A DNA stretch of 64,000 nucleotides. Origin: an uncultured Clostridium sp. GTDB lineage: Bacteria > Bacillota > Clostridia > TANB77 > CAG-508. A program made the position numbers and the translations under genes. The notes under the pieces were generated by a model. The model was not told where the DNA came from. It made no database searches and saw only the letters and a program-made list of their open reading frames with translations. The DNA lies in NCBI GenBank assembly GCA_946404215.1, contig CAMJCT010000005.1:1-64000 (forward strand), in the 5' to 3' direction. Positions 1 through 7,641 of the stretch are shown here, one piece after another. Position 1 is the first letter of the stretch. Each line of letters begins with the position of its first letter.

Positions 1-22
1 TGCAATACTTTTGACTATTTTT

Positions 23-163
23 TTAGTTTTGGTTGCACTTAAAATCTTCTTCATCTGCTGCTAAATCTTCTTGTAAATTTGCTATAGGATCCCCTTTTGC
101 TGCAATGTATGCTGCAGTGAATGGAACTCCAGCTGCAGATACTGGATATACATCTACACCATG
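23..163 (-). CDS. cotJC: cotJC, downstream segment of a split spore-coat gene
   Basis: Reading leftward from the core at 163, the frame gives HGVDVYPVSAAGVPFTAAYI followed by AAKGDPIANLQEDLAADEE. From memory of the family this is the middle-to-late part of CotJC, a manganese-catalase-like coat protein (B. subtilis has a closely similar stretch with AKGDPIADLYEDIAAEE). It has no start of its own; the first half of the gene is at 10155-10469, and joining the two at the shared core is in frame. After about position 55 the reading becomes DFKCNQN and stops at 23, where the family should continue for about 50 more residues including a conserved REREIVHFQRF-type helix. The gene is therefore broken a second time close to the window edge. 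Confidence 0.85.
   Translation of the reverse strand, partial: HGVDVYPVSAAGVPFTAAYIAAKGDPIANLQEDLAADEEDFKCNQN
156..163. other. Element A attachment core, left copy
   Basis: ACACCATG (CATGGTGT on the coding strand) within the cotJC codons for H-G-V. The outer flank is cotJC; the inner flank, TGGTGTGGGGTTG and onward to TATCCTA, is the element half of attP. Confidence 0.85.
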
Positions 164-228
164 TGGTGTGGGGTTGTAAACTATCCTAGAAATATTAAAT
201 TGAACTATCTGTTTAGTACCGTTTCTCC

Positions 229-270
229 AAAAAAGTTCACCAGGTGAATTAATTCACTTAGTGAACTTTT
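229..270 (-). terminator. Terminator after hepT
   Basis: On the minus strand AAAAGTTCAC (270-261) pairs with GTGAACTTTT (240-231), with a second small palindrome GTGAATTAATTCAC in the loop and a T run at the end. It lies directly downstream of hepT and closes the leftward cargo operon of element A. Confidence 0.75.
251..267 (+). repeat. 17-bp inverted repeat, left copy, flanking hepT-mntA
   Basis: AATTCACTTAGTGAACT matches the reverse complement of 1098-1114 at 16 of 17 positions. The pair brackets the toxin-antitoxin genes. This copy is also part of the hepT terminator hairpin. Confidence 0.6.
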
Positions 271-274
271 TATT

Positions 275-646
275 TTAATCTTCCATTAATTTTGCTAATT
301 CTTTTTCTAGTAAATCTTTTAAAACTGGTATATCGTTAACTGCCGTATTAAAAATCATTTTCAAATCCATTTCTCCATAATGATGTGCAAATCTTTCTCT
401 CATTCTAATTATGCTTTGCCAAGGAATGTTGTTCTTAGTTTCATTTATGTAATCTTTATCAACTTTATCTAATTCTTTTGCCAATTCTCCTATTTGAAAT
501 ATCTTCATTGATATTGAATCTCTAAATATGTTATTTGTTTCGAAAGTATTGAAATTACTTCCAAAAAATTTCATATTTTCTTCAATTTCTTTACAATATT
601 TTTGTATATGTAATAATATTGTAGTTTTTCTGTCTAAATTAGTCAT
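275..646 (-). CDS. hepT: HepT-like ribonuclease toxin (HEPN/DUF86)
   Basis: A 123-residue HEPN-domain protein. The stretch RERFAHHY near residue 85 is the R-x4-H-x-Y motif of HepT toxins, in which R and H form the RNase active site and the Tyr is the residue that the partner MntA AMPylates to silence it. It overlaps the antitoxin gene upstream by 8 bp (ATGACTAA), so the two are translationally coupled, antitoxin first. I chose the ATG at 646 because a TAGGAG sits just upstream; an in-frame GTG nine bases earlier lies on the Shine-Dalgarno itself. The pair probably acts as an addiction module that stabilises element A. Function is inferred from family motifs. Confidence 0.88.
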   Translation of the reverse strand: MTNLDRKTTILLHIQKYCKEIEENMKFFGSNFNTFETNNIFRDSISMKIFQIGELAKELDKVDKDYINETKNNIPWQSIIRMRERFAHHYGEMDLKMIFNTAVNDIPVLKDLLEKELAKLMED

Positions 647-986
647 AAACAACACTCCTATCTTTTAATACTTCTTTATAAAATATCTTTTTAGCTAAAG
701 TACCATAAATATCTTCATTATTAATTTCATCTGTATATGTTTCTTCTATTACTATATCAACAACTTTTTCTAGTTTATCTTCTAACTCCATTTCTAAATT
801 ACTTAAATTTAATAAACTAAGTATATTTGAATCTGTTGTTTTTATCATAATATCAATATCAGATTTTTCTGTTGCCTCTCCTCTAGCATATGAACCAAAA
901 ATGTATGCTTTTTTTATATTATATTTTTTTAAGATAGGAGTACATATATTTATTATTTCTTTTAACGTATAGACTTTTTTATTCAT
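639..986 (-). CDS. mntA: MntA-like minimal nucleotidyltransferase antitoxin
   Basis: A 115-residue minimal nucleotidyltransferase. GSYARGEATEKSDIDIMI around residue 31 is the G-S-x10-D-x-D signature with both catalytic aspartates present, as expected of an active AMP transferase that modifies HepT. The start is ATG 986 behind AAGGTGG; an upstream in-frame GTG would add the codons GTT CGG and lies in the leader. It precedes hepT with an 8-bp overlap, the usual order of type VII HepT-MntA systems. Confidence 0.88.
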   Translation of the reverse strand: MNKKVYTLKEIINICTPILKKYNIKKAYIFGSYARGEATEKSDIDIMIKTTDSNILSLLNLSNLEMELEDKLEKVVDIVIEETYTDEINNEDIYGTLAKKIFYKEVLKDRSVVYD

Positions 987-1241
987 CCGAACCACCTTCT
1001 ATTACTATTATAACATATAATAATAAAAAAATGTAACATTTTATGAAATTATTTATAAAAATTTCTAATTAATAATTTTCACATGTATTTAGTGAAAAGT
1101 TTACTAAGTGAATTTGAGCATCTTATTTACCGCATTTTTTTACCCAATAATGCTACTAAAAGGCTTGCCTTTTATGTGTTTTAGCCAAATGTACCATTAT
1201 GGCTTATCCTGCCTATTAATCTCACTAAACTCACTTTTTAA
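987..1241. other. Intergenic region between mntA and the first GNAT
   Basis: No coding potential seen. It holds the right copy of the 17-bp inverted repeat (1098-1114), a short palindrome AAAAGGC-TT-GCCTTTT (1158-1173) and an outer 8-bp inverted pair TTTAGTGA (about 1088) with TCACTAAA (about 1220). The region may contain the terminator for the GNAT at 1242 and the promoter for mntA-hepT, but neither is clear. Confidence 0.4.
1098..1114 (-). repeat. 17-bp inverted repeat, right copy, flanking hepT-mntA
   Basis: AGTTTACTAAGTGAATT, the near-perfect reverse complement of 251-267 (one mismatch). Confidence 0.6.
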
Positions 1242-1805
1242 TTATACATTCTTATTTTTGATATAACTTCCTTCAAATTCTCTAGCCAAAATATCCATAT
1301 AAACATGGTCATAATATTTTCCATTTAAGAAATATGCTTCTCTTCTTCTGCCATATTCTTTAAATCCAACCTTTTTATAACAAGCTATTGCTCTTTCATT
1401 AAATGACATTACACCAAGATTTACATTATTTATATTTAAATAATTGAAACAATAATCTAATAATAGTCTTAATGCTTCTGCTCCATATCCATTACTTCTG
1501 TGTTTTTCATCTCCTATAAAAATCCCCACTTCTGCGCATCTATCTTTATGATTTATATTCATGATTCCGCAATTTCCTATAAGCTCATCATTTTCCAAAT
1601 TAACAATAGCAAAATTAAAATCATTGTTTTTTAAATTGTTTTCAAGCCATTCTCTTTCTGCTTCTACTGACATAATACTACTACTTTTTCCAATACCATC
1701 TGTCATTTTAAAATCACAAAACCATTCTACATATTTTTCTGCATCTTCTACATTTACTGGTGATAAGTATATTCTCTCTCCTATTAGTTTTTTATAATAT
1801 TTCAT
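1242..1805 (-). CDS. GNAT acetyltransferase, RimJ/RimL type
   Basis: A 187-residue GNAT-fold N-acetyltransferase. The N-terminus LIGERIYLSPVNVEDAEKYV is typical of the RimJ/RimL-like branch; GNCGIMNINHKDRCAEVGIF marks beta strands 2-4 and HRSNGYGAEALRLLLDY is motif A that binds the acetyl-CoA pyrophosphate (R/Q-x-x-G-x-G/A pattern). Substrate is unknown: this branch acetylates ribosomal protein N-termini, amino sugars or antibiotics. The ATG at 1805 follows GAGG at a better distance than the in-frame TTG nine bases upstream. It is the promoter-distal intact GNAT of the element A cargo. Confidence 0.85.
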   Translation of the reverse strand: MKYYKKLIGERIYLSPVNVEDAEKYVEWFCDFKMTDGIGKSSSIMSVEAEREWLENNLKNNDFNFAIVNLENDELIGNCGIMNINHKDRCAEVGIFIGDEKHRSNGYGAEALRLLLDYCFNYLNINNVNLGVMSFNERAIACYKKVGFKEYGRRREAYFLNGKYYDHVYMDILAREFEGSYIKNKNV

Positions 1806-1824
1806 TTTTATCAACCTCTTTCAT

Positions 1825-2303
1825 TTATAAATATTTAACTAATGTATATTCTTTATCTTCGTTTAACTCTTTCTTACCATCTAAATAATCATAACCTAAT
1901 TTACGATAAAACTCACAACCATGTATTGATGCTGGTATATATAATTCTTTTGCACCTATGCTCTGTGCATATTCTTCTATTTTTTTAATAAGCATAGTGC
2001 CTATTCCTTGATGATGTTTTTCTATTTTAACAAATAGAGTTAAGATTATATATTTTGAGCCTGTTTCATCTCCTCTTAATTTGCTTAAACCTATAGTTCC
2101 TACTACTTCATTTTCTTCAACTGCAACATAATTTTTACTCTTTTAAGGTAATTATTTTTTATTTCTTCTTCTGTAAAATGTTTTGATAATCTATCTATAA
2201 TTTCTTTCCCATGATCTTTTATATTTATTTCATACATATTTGTTATTATTATATCTGACATTTCTTTCGCATACTTTTCTTGATATTCTTTTATTTCAAC
2301 CAT
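1825..2303 (-). pseudogene. GNAT acetyltransferase, frameshifted
   Basis: The first 58 residues (from MVEIKEYQEKYAKEMSDIII to NNYLKR) read in one frame, then about position 2140 the frame changes and continues as SKNYVAVEENEVVGTIGLSK through an acetyl-CoA loop HHQGIGTMLIKKIEEYAQ and a C-terminus FYRKLGYDYLDG, ending at 1825. A single base appears missing in the run AAAAGAGTAAAAA. No CGG is involved, so this differs from the recurrent C-insertion class and looks like ordinary decay. Good Shine-Dalgarno GGAGAG in front of ATG 2303. Confidence 0.75.
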
Positions 2304-2316
2304 AATTTTCTCTCCT

Positions 2317-2733
2317 TTATTTTTCAATTCTTCGTATCATTCCATATCCAGTAAAATCAAATGGGATTTTTCTAAAACCACATTTTTCGTAAAATGTTTC
2401 TTTTCCTTGCATTGAAACTAAATTAATACTTGCTTTTTGACCTTCTTTTGTTTTATTATAAACTTCTTTTATAATTTCTTCAATAAGTATTTTTCCAAAT
2501 CCTTTTCCTTGATATTCTTTATTTACAACAACATCAACAATTAGATAATATAAGCCATCTCCAATCGCTCTTGCCATACCAATAGTTTTATTATTAACTA
2601 TTATTTTTTTAACAATGGCACTATTTTTTATTGCTTCAGTTATTACATTTTCATCTTTTGAATCCCAACCAACTGAATTTCTTAATTCATTGTATTCCGT
2701 CGGTAATATAGAATTTTCAATTTTATATTCCAT
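2317..2733 (-). CDS. GNAT acetyltransferase
   Basis: A 138-residue GNAT. It starts MEYKIENSILPTEYNELRNS and contains VVVNKEYQGKGFGKILIEEI, the acetyl-CoA binding motif A, with a typical FYEKCGFRKIPFD motif B near the end. The family member closest by pattern is the ElaA/PhnO-like small GNAT of the type seen with N-terminal ILPTEYNELR, found in many Firmicutes; the substrate is unknown. The start ATG 2733 has AAAGGAATG upstream. It lies 13 bp upstream of the start of the decayed GNAT at 1825-2303. Confidence 0.85.
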   Translation of the reverse strand: MEYKIENSILPTEYNELRNSVGWDSKDENVITEAIKNSAIVKKIIVNNKTIGMARAIGDGLYYLIVDVVVNKEYQGKGFGKILIEEIIKEVYNKTKEGQKASINLVSMQGKETFYEKCGFRKIPFDFTGYGMIRRIEK

Positions 2734-2753
2734 TATTATCATTCCTTTCATTC

Positions 2754-3259
2754 TTACATATTTGCAATATCATATTCATACATTGCTAGTCCATATTTTT
2801 TATTTCCAATTTCAATTTCATCATAATTAATTACTTTTCCACCCATTTTTTCATAAAAAGCCCTTGATGGATAGTTATCTTTTAAACAACCTAATATCAT
2901 TCTAGTTTTGCCTTCTTTTTTTAATAAATCTATAACATATTGCATTAGTTTTCTTCCTATTCCATTTCTTTTTATTTACTTGTTACATATAAAGATGAAA
3001 TTTCACAATCTGCATTTGGATATTTTTCAGGATAATTATTATAATTTCTATATAAACAGAATCCTACAATATCATTATTTAATTCAGCAACAATAATATT
3101 TACTCCTTTGTCTATATTATTTCTTCTTTTTTCAATTTCTTTTTCTCTATCCATATTATCAAGATAGTCATCTTCAACTATTCCTCTATATGCTGTTTGC
3201 CATCCTTCAATTTTTATATCTGCAATTACTTTTGGTGGCTCACTTCTAAATGCAATCAT
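2754..3259 (-). pseudogene. GNAT acetyltransferase, frameshifted
   Basis: The N-terminal half (IEGWQTAYRGIVEDDYLDNM, then FCLYRNYNN and ADCEISSLYVTSK) ends at a TAA near 2972, and the C-terminal half resumes in another frame as KRNGIGRKLMQYVIDLLKKE and FYEKMGGKVINYDEIEIG, ending at 2754. The break is in AGTAAATAAAAAGAAATGG and is explained by one missing base, not by a CGG. It resembles the intact paralogue at 4469-4990 (shared pattern of WIETYKEI/WQTAYRGI, FYEYMGGK/FYEKMGGK). Probably non-functional, unless the second half is made separately. Confidence 0.75.
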
Positions 3260-3401
3260 TCTTTTAATAATTCTCTTGTTATTACTGCAGATGGATTTTC
3301 TGTTTTCAATTTTTTATATATTCTTTTATGTGCAATTCCATATCTTCTTTGTTTTTATAATCATTTACCATAAAAATTTTTGAAGCTAGTTCTTTTTCCA
3401 A
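3256..3401 (-). pseudogene. Small unrecognised ORF, frameshifted
   Basis: A TTG codon at 3401 has a good TAGGAG upstream and starts MEKELASKIFMVNDYKNKED, which stops after 31 residues. With one base restored in the run ATAAAAAATTG it continues to TENPSAVITRELLKE and a TGA that overlaps the ATG of the next GNAT. The total would be 48 residues. I do not recognise it; the overlap suggests it was coupled to the decayed GNAT at 2754-3259. Confidence 0.4.
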
Positions 3402-3412
3402 ATGAATCACTC

Positions 3413-3880
3413 CTAATAACTAATTTCTTCTACTATATGCTCGAATTTGCTATTGTTAAGCATTTTTATTATATTACTTGGGTGTATTTCATAATTGTTT
3501 AATTTATTTACATCAACCCATTCAAAATTTATCCAATCTGTTTCTATACTTTTAAATTTTTCTTCTTTTATCTCATCTTTATATATAGTTTTATAAGTAA
3601 ATGTTATTTGATGAATATTTTTTTCTTTTACTATTTCTTCACTAACTCCTGCCATTTCAAATTCTAAATCTTCAAATCCAATTTCTTCTTTTATTTCTCT
3701 TCTTATTGCGTCTTCGCTTTTTTCTAATTCATGCACTTTTCCACCTGGTAACATATAGAAATTTCTGTTATTTCCACAGAATAATAGTATTTTGGTTTTA
3801 TCTCTATTATAAATAATTGCAGAAACTCTATAAGCAAAAGAAAAATTATCTTTATCATATTTTATATTCTTCATTTGCAT
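3413..3880 (-). CDS. NUDIX hydrolase
   Basis: A 155-residue NUDIX protein. The box GKVHELEKSEDAIRREIKEE followed by IGF fits G-x5-E-x7-R-E-U-x-E-E-x-G-U with all metal-binding glutamates present. The N-terminal strand SFAYRVSAIIYNRDKTKILL is typical of the MutT-like group that hydrolyses nucleoside diphosphate derivatives; substrate unknown. It is preceded by AATGAGGTT (Shine-Dalgarno), 9 bp after the reconstructed end of the upstream GNAT, so the genes form one operon. Confidence 0.88.
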   Translation of the reverse strand: MQMKNIKYDKDNFSFAYRVSAIIYNRDKTKILLFCGNNRNFYMLPGGKVHELEKSEDAIRREIKEEIGFEDLEFEMAGVSEEIVKEKNIHQITFTYKTIYKDEIKEEKFKSIETDWINFEWVDVNKLNNYEIHPSNIIKMLNNSKFEHIVEEISY

Positions 3881-3889
3881 AACCTCATT

Positions 3890-4442
3890 TCATTTTTTAA
3901 AATACATTTCACGAGTTATTAGTAATTGAATTGAAACCTGTTCATTTTCAAATACTTTTCCGTACATTTTCTTTTCCAGTAATAATAAATCCAGCTTTTT
4001 CAAAAGATTTAATCGCACTTACTCTTTCTTTTGGAATAAAATCTGATAATTCATTAATCTTGTTTTTTTCAAAAGCAATTTTTTCTAACTCTAATAATGC
4101 TATATAACTATATCCATTTCCTCTATATTTATTTTGAATGATAATTCCCATGCTATGTATATTATTTTCTAAATAGTAATAAACTTCTCCAATAGGTTCT
4201 TCTATTTCTTTATCATAAATATATGCAAAGTATTTATCTGGTTCTTTATTAGTCCAATTATTATACCAAGTTATCATTTCTTCGTCTGTTTTAGCTATTA
4301 TTCCTGTTTCTTTGTCATAGCCTTTTAAATCCATATCATATCCTGCATTATATGACATCGTGTTAATGTCTTTCATCCATTCTTGTCTATAATGTAATTC
4401 ATTAATATTAGGAACTTTTAGGTATATTGATTTATTATCCAT
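3890..4442 (-). CDS. GNAT acetyltransferase with a C-GGA +1 frameshift site
   Basis: A GNAT of about 183 residues if read through a +1 shift. The first frame includes WMKDINTMSYNAGYDMDLKG, IGEVYYYLENNIHSMGIIIQ and NKYRGNGYSYIALLELEKIA (motif A), and ends ITGKENV-CGG-AAA-AGT-ATT-TGA at 3948. Skipping the C of CGG (3960-3962) reads GGA as Gly and continues GKVFENEQVSIQLLITREMY followed by FKK and TGA at 3890, a plausible GNAT C-terminus ending just before the NUDIX gene. ATG 4442 follows GGTGGG. This is the only CGG site in element A; substrate unknown. Confidence 0.75.
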
Positions 4443-4468
4443 TTTCCCACCTACCACTTAATAAAAAA

Positions 4469-4990
4469 TTATATATAGTAATAGTAAACATTTTCAATTA
4501 AATCTTTACCACCAATATTTCTTTCTTTTTCAAAAACTAATTTACCGCCCATATATTCATAAAATTCTGTTGTTTTATTATCTTTTAGGCAATAAATAAC
4601 CATATCACTGAACCCCATTTTTCCTAATTCGCTTTTAGCTTTTTCGAATAAAATTCTTCCATAACCTTTTTTCTTAGCTTTATTTAGCAAATATAATGTA
4701 CACAATTCTCCAGAATTTGAATATTTTTCTTCTCTTGATTTACATATAGCAGCAATTCCTACAGGTTCTCCATTAACATATAATAAAAATCTCTTATAAT
4801 CTGGTTTATTAATTTTAGTTTGTTCAAATTCATTTTTTAGTCTTTCAACATTTTGATTTAATTCGTTTTCGATTTTCTTCAAAAATTCATCAGCCATAAT
4901 CTCTTTATATGTTTCAATCCATGAATAAGTACTAACATACATATAATCATATAAATCTTCTTTTTCTATTTCTTTAATTGTGTAATTCAA
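4469..4990 (-). CDS. GNAT acetyltransferase
   Basis: A 173-residue GNAT. It begins MNYTIKEIEKEDLYDYMYVS, with SWIETYKEIMADEFL typical of the group of GNATs whose N-terminal helix reads W-x-x-x-Y-x-x-I. GELCTLYLLNKAKKKGYGRI contains the acetyl-CoA loop and MVIYCLKDNKTTEFYEYMGG the C-terminal motif. Substrate unknown. It starts 2 bp after the stop of the upstream DHH gene, consistent with coupling. Confidence 0.85.
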   Translation of the reverse strand: MNYTIKEIEKEDLYDYMYVSTYSWIETYKEIMADEFLKKIENELNQNVERLKNEFEQTKINKPDYKRFLLYVNGEPVGIAAICKSREEKYSNSGELCTLYLLNKAKKKGYGRILFEKAKSELGKMGFSDMVIYCLKDNKTTEFYEYMGGKLVFEKERNIGGKDLIENVYYYYI

Positions 4991-4992
4991 AA

Positions 4993-5931
4993 TTATCCTC
5001 CATTTTTATATAAATCTCTCATAACTTTTACTATTTCTTTTCTACTTACTAATTCGTTTGTTTTAGCTTTTAAATCTTCAAATTTTAATCCTATTGCATT
5101 TGATATTATTTTAGCTGTTTTTTCATTTTCTGCAACAATTACACTATAACCATTTATAATATCCATACAATTTACTGAGATATATTCTACATTCTTTTCT
5201 TGACTTACTGCCTTCAAAATATTTCTAATATCTTGCTCGTATTTATTCAAAAAATCTTCAACATTAGCAACTTCTAATTGTCCCATAGACCATGATATAC
5301 TCATAAATTGGTCTTTAAATTCAACTTCCATTTCTTCTAGTAAACTATCTCCTATTTGAGATTTTTCCACAAAAATTTCTGTTGTGATTTCATCTGTTAC
5401 CTCTGGTACTTGTTGTTTTAACCAATTTGCCATTTCTATATCTTTTTGACTTGTTAATTTGATTTTTAAATTCATTGTATTTGATATTATTCCATAATAA
5501 AGTAATATTGCAGATTCTCTTGAAATCTTAATACTTTCATTTTTATATCTTTCTGCAACAAGAGTTGCTGCAGCTCCAATTAATTCTATTTGGACTTTTA
5601 TATCATTTTTATTATCTAGCCAACTATCTTTATTATGATGATCTATTATTTCAACAATATTTTCAGTTTTTATGGCTTTTGGAATTTCAGTTAAGTAATT
5701 TGTATCAACTAAAACTATTTTGTCCTCATTTTCGATTTTCGCAGCATTATTTAACTTTATATTAAACTTATTTAATACTATTTCTGCTTCTTTCTTCATT
5801 GTGCCTTCAAAATAATAGTCTGCCTCTTCGCCTTTTTTTCTTAAAAATTCTGTATAAGCATACATTAGTGAAATCCCATCCATATCTGGATTGATATATG
5901 TTGTTACTACTTTTTTCACATTGTCCTCCAA
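4993..5931 (-). CDS. DHH-family phosphoesterase, type II pyrophosphatase-like
   Basis: A 312-residue DHH-DHHA2 protein. NPDMDGISLMYAY carries the first metal-binding D-x-D, VDTNYLTEIP the next Asp, and EIIDHHNKDSW the DHH motif that names the superfamily; LIGAAATLVAERY and GIISNTMNLKIK fit the manganese-dependent inorganic pyrophosphatase branch. The C-terminal part (about 200-312) is the substrate-gating domain. Likely reaction: hydrolysis of pyrophosphate or a small phosphoester in the cytoplasm. It is unusual as cargo between acetyltransferases. Spacing to neighbours is 2 and 12 bp. Confidence 0.82.
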   Translation of the reverse strand: MEDNVKKVVTTYINPDMDGISLMYAYTEFLRKKGEEADYYFEGTMKKEAEIVLNKFNIKLNNAAKIENEDKIVLVDTNYLTEIPKAIKTENIVEIIDHHNKDSWLDNKNDIKVQIELIGAAATLVAERYKNESIKISRESAILLYYGIISNTMNLKIKLTSQKDIEMANWLKQQVPEVTDEITTEIFVEKSQIGDSLLEEMEVEFKDQFMSISWSMGQLEVANVEDFLNKYEQDIRNILKAVSQEKNVEYISVNCMDIINGYSVIVAENEKTAKIISNAIGLKFEDLKAKTNELVSRKEIVKVMRDLYKNGG

Positions 5932-5943
5932 TTATATAACTTT

Positions 5944-6393
5944 TTATTTGTATTTAATCATTTGATAATGAAATTCTGTTTCTCCATTCGGTACAAAACC
6001 TAGTTTTTTATATAAGTTTCCTACAGGATTTTGTTTAAAGTATTGTATTTTAATGTTTTTATTAGAATACTTTTCAAGTATAGATTTTAATATTGCAGTT
6101 CCTATGCCTTTGCCTTGATATTGGGAAATAATACATATATTTTCAATATAATATGTTTCTTCATCTACTACTTGTCCTTGATAAAAACCTATTTTTTTAT
6201 TATCAATAAAAATTATACATGTTCTATCAAATGTCAATTCCATAAAGTCTTTAAATCTATTTCTTTGATCTAAATCATCCCATTTTCCCCAACATTGTTC
6301 AACATATTCTTTATATGCATTTTTTTTAGTTTCATATACAAATTCATAATCTTCATTATTATATTTCCTTAATGTATACTCTTTTTTATTCAT
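5944..6393 (-). CDS. GNAT acetyltransferase
   Basis: A 149-residue GNAT. MNKKEYTLRKYNNEDYEFVY opens the fold, EETYYIENICIISQYQGKGI followed by GTAILKSIL is strand 4 plus motif A, and PVGNLYKKLGFVPNGETEFH the C-terminal motif. Substrate unknown. It overlaps the upstream hypothetical gene by 8 bp, so translation is probably coupled. Confidence 0.85.
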   Translation of the reverse strand: MNKKEYTLRKYNNEDYEFVYETKKNAYKEYVEQCWGKWDDLDQRNRFKDFMELTFDRTCIIFIDNKKIGFYQGQVVDEETYYIENICIISQYQGKGIGTAILKSILEKYSNKNIKIQYFKQNPVGNLYKKLGFVPNGETEFHYQMIKYK

Positions 6394-7000
6394 AAGTTAT
6401 TGTTTCCTTTACTAATTTTTTTAATTTATCATATAAAATTTTTACATTTTCTGTTTCTAATGGATTTTTAACATATTTTTCTTCTTCTCTTCGTTTACAA
6501 AAAGCCTCAAATTCTTTTATGGCAATTTCAACATTTTGTGGATTTATTCTGTCTTCACAAACTTTTAAAGCAGTATTTATATAGCCACATATTGCACATG
6601 CTGTCATTGCTCTAAAATATGAAATATCATTTAAAGAAGATACTTTATATAATTCCATTGCAAAATTATCGTCTATTTTTTTAGGATTCGTTAATATCAT
6701 TTTTTCACAAACATATACATCATTATCACTAACTGTTTTATAAAATTTACTATCTTCAGGTATTATAACCTCGCATAATGTATCTCCTCTAATAAGCCAT
6801 CTAAAAGTATAGTTATATGTTGATACACAAAATCCTCCCATTTGCATACTTTCTGTTGCATTTAAGTCTATTTCTTTATCTGCAATAACCACTTCATCTA
6901 TTGGGAATCTTTTTTCATCTCTATATTCTTTTATTGTTTGTATTACTCTGTAATATTTTTTATTTTTATCTGCTTCACATTCAAATAATTTTCCTAGCAT
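6386..7000 (-). CDS. Uncharacterised protein of element A
   Basis: A 204-residue soluble protein that I do not recognise. It has no signal peptide or membrane segment. The middle reads SMQMGGFCVSTYNYTFRWLI then GDTLCEVIIPEDSKFYKT, a pattern of short strands, and the C-terminal third is helical and charged (FEAFCKRREEEKYVKNPLET). Cysteines at several positions do not form an obvious zinc site. It lies 4 bp downstream of the P-loop kinase-like gene and overlaps the next GNAT by 8 bp, so it belongs to the same transcription unit. Confidence 0.6.
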   Translation of the reverse strand: MLGKLFECEADKNKKYYRVIQTIKEYRDEKRFPIDEVVIADKEIDLNATESMQMGGFCVSTYNYTFRWLIRGDTLCEVIIPEDSKFYKTVSDNDVYVCEKMILTNPKKIDDNFAMELYKVSSLNDISYFRAMTACAICGYINTALKVCEDRINPQNVEIAIKEFEAFCKRREEEKYVKNPLETENVKILYDKLKKLVKETITYE

Positions 7001-7004
7001 ATTT

Positions 7005-7622
7005 TTATCTCTCTTTACTATCTATATTTTTTATTCTTATAATCTGTAATATTTCATTTGTAACTTCTTCAGGAGTTTTTCCTTCTTCATATACTATATT
7101 TGTTGCTAGTTCATAATTATTAGGTGCAGTAATAAAGTGCCAATTATCTTGGTCTTTGTGAGAGCCTTCTTTAATATTTCTTCGCTCTAATAGTATCTTT
7201 CTATTTTGCTCTTTATTTTCTGTAGGTAATAATAATATGATATTTTTAAAATCTGAACACATTATTTTCATTTTTCTTCTTAATGCTTCATCTTCATATA
7301 TTGAATGTCCTGCTCCAAAATCTATAACATAAGATCTATTTAATGAACTTAAAACTGTTCCAGTAAGTACAAATTCAAAATTCTTGAAATTTCTAAAACT
7401 TTTTTCTCGCTTATATAAACTTTCTAATTGTCCTTTACTATCTAATGGTATTCTTTGACCATTTTCTATTTGACTAGCCAATAATTTTGCGATTGTACTT
7501 TTCCCTGTTCCCATTGGACCTATTAAAATTATTGTGTTATCCTTTATTTTTCTTGGCAAATTATGAATATCTTGAATAAATCTATCCCCAGCTAATAAAG
7601 TTCTTTTTCTTTCAAAAAGCAT
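7005..7622 (-). CDS. P-loop kinase-like protein (shikimate/adenylate-kinase fold)
   Basis: A 205-residue P-loop NTPase. IILIGPMGTGKSTIAKLLAS at about residue 32 is a Walker A motif in the shikimate-kinase style (G-x-x-G-x-G-K-S/T). VIDFGAGHSIYEDEALRR may be part of the substrate site and LLERRNIKEGSHKDQDNWHF resembles a lid with arginines. The substrate is unknown; proteins of this kind phosphorylate small metabolites or antibiotics. It is the second gene of the leftward cargo operon, 19 bp after the GNAT at 7642. Confidence 0.75.
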   Translation of the reverse strand: MLFERKRTLLAGDRFIQDIHNLPRKIKDNTIILIGPMGTGKSTIAKLLASQIENGQRIPLDSKGQLESLYKREKSFRNFKNFEFVLTGTVLSSLNRSYVIDFGAGHSIYEDEALRRKMKIMCSDFKNIILLLPTENKEQNRKILLERRNIKEGSHKDQDNWHFITAPNNYELATNIVYEEGKTPEEVTNEILQIIRIKNIDSKER

Positions 7623-7641
7623 ATTATCATCTCCAAATTAA

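Noticed and set aside
984-995. An in-frame CGG at the start of mntA
   Set aside because: It lies before the ATG at 986, which has the Shine-Dalgarno and aligns with the family start, so it is in the leader.
1825-3401. Counting the frameshifts in the two GNATs and the small ORF of element A in the CGG class
   Set aside because: They lack CGG and are explained by one missing base in A-rich runs; they look like ordinary decay.
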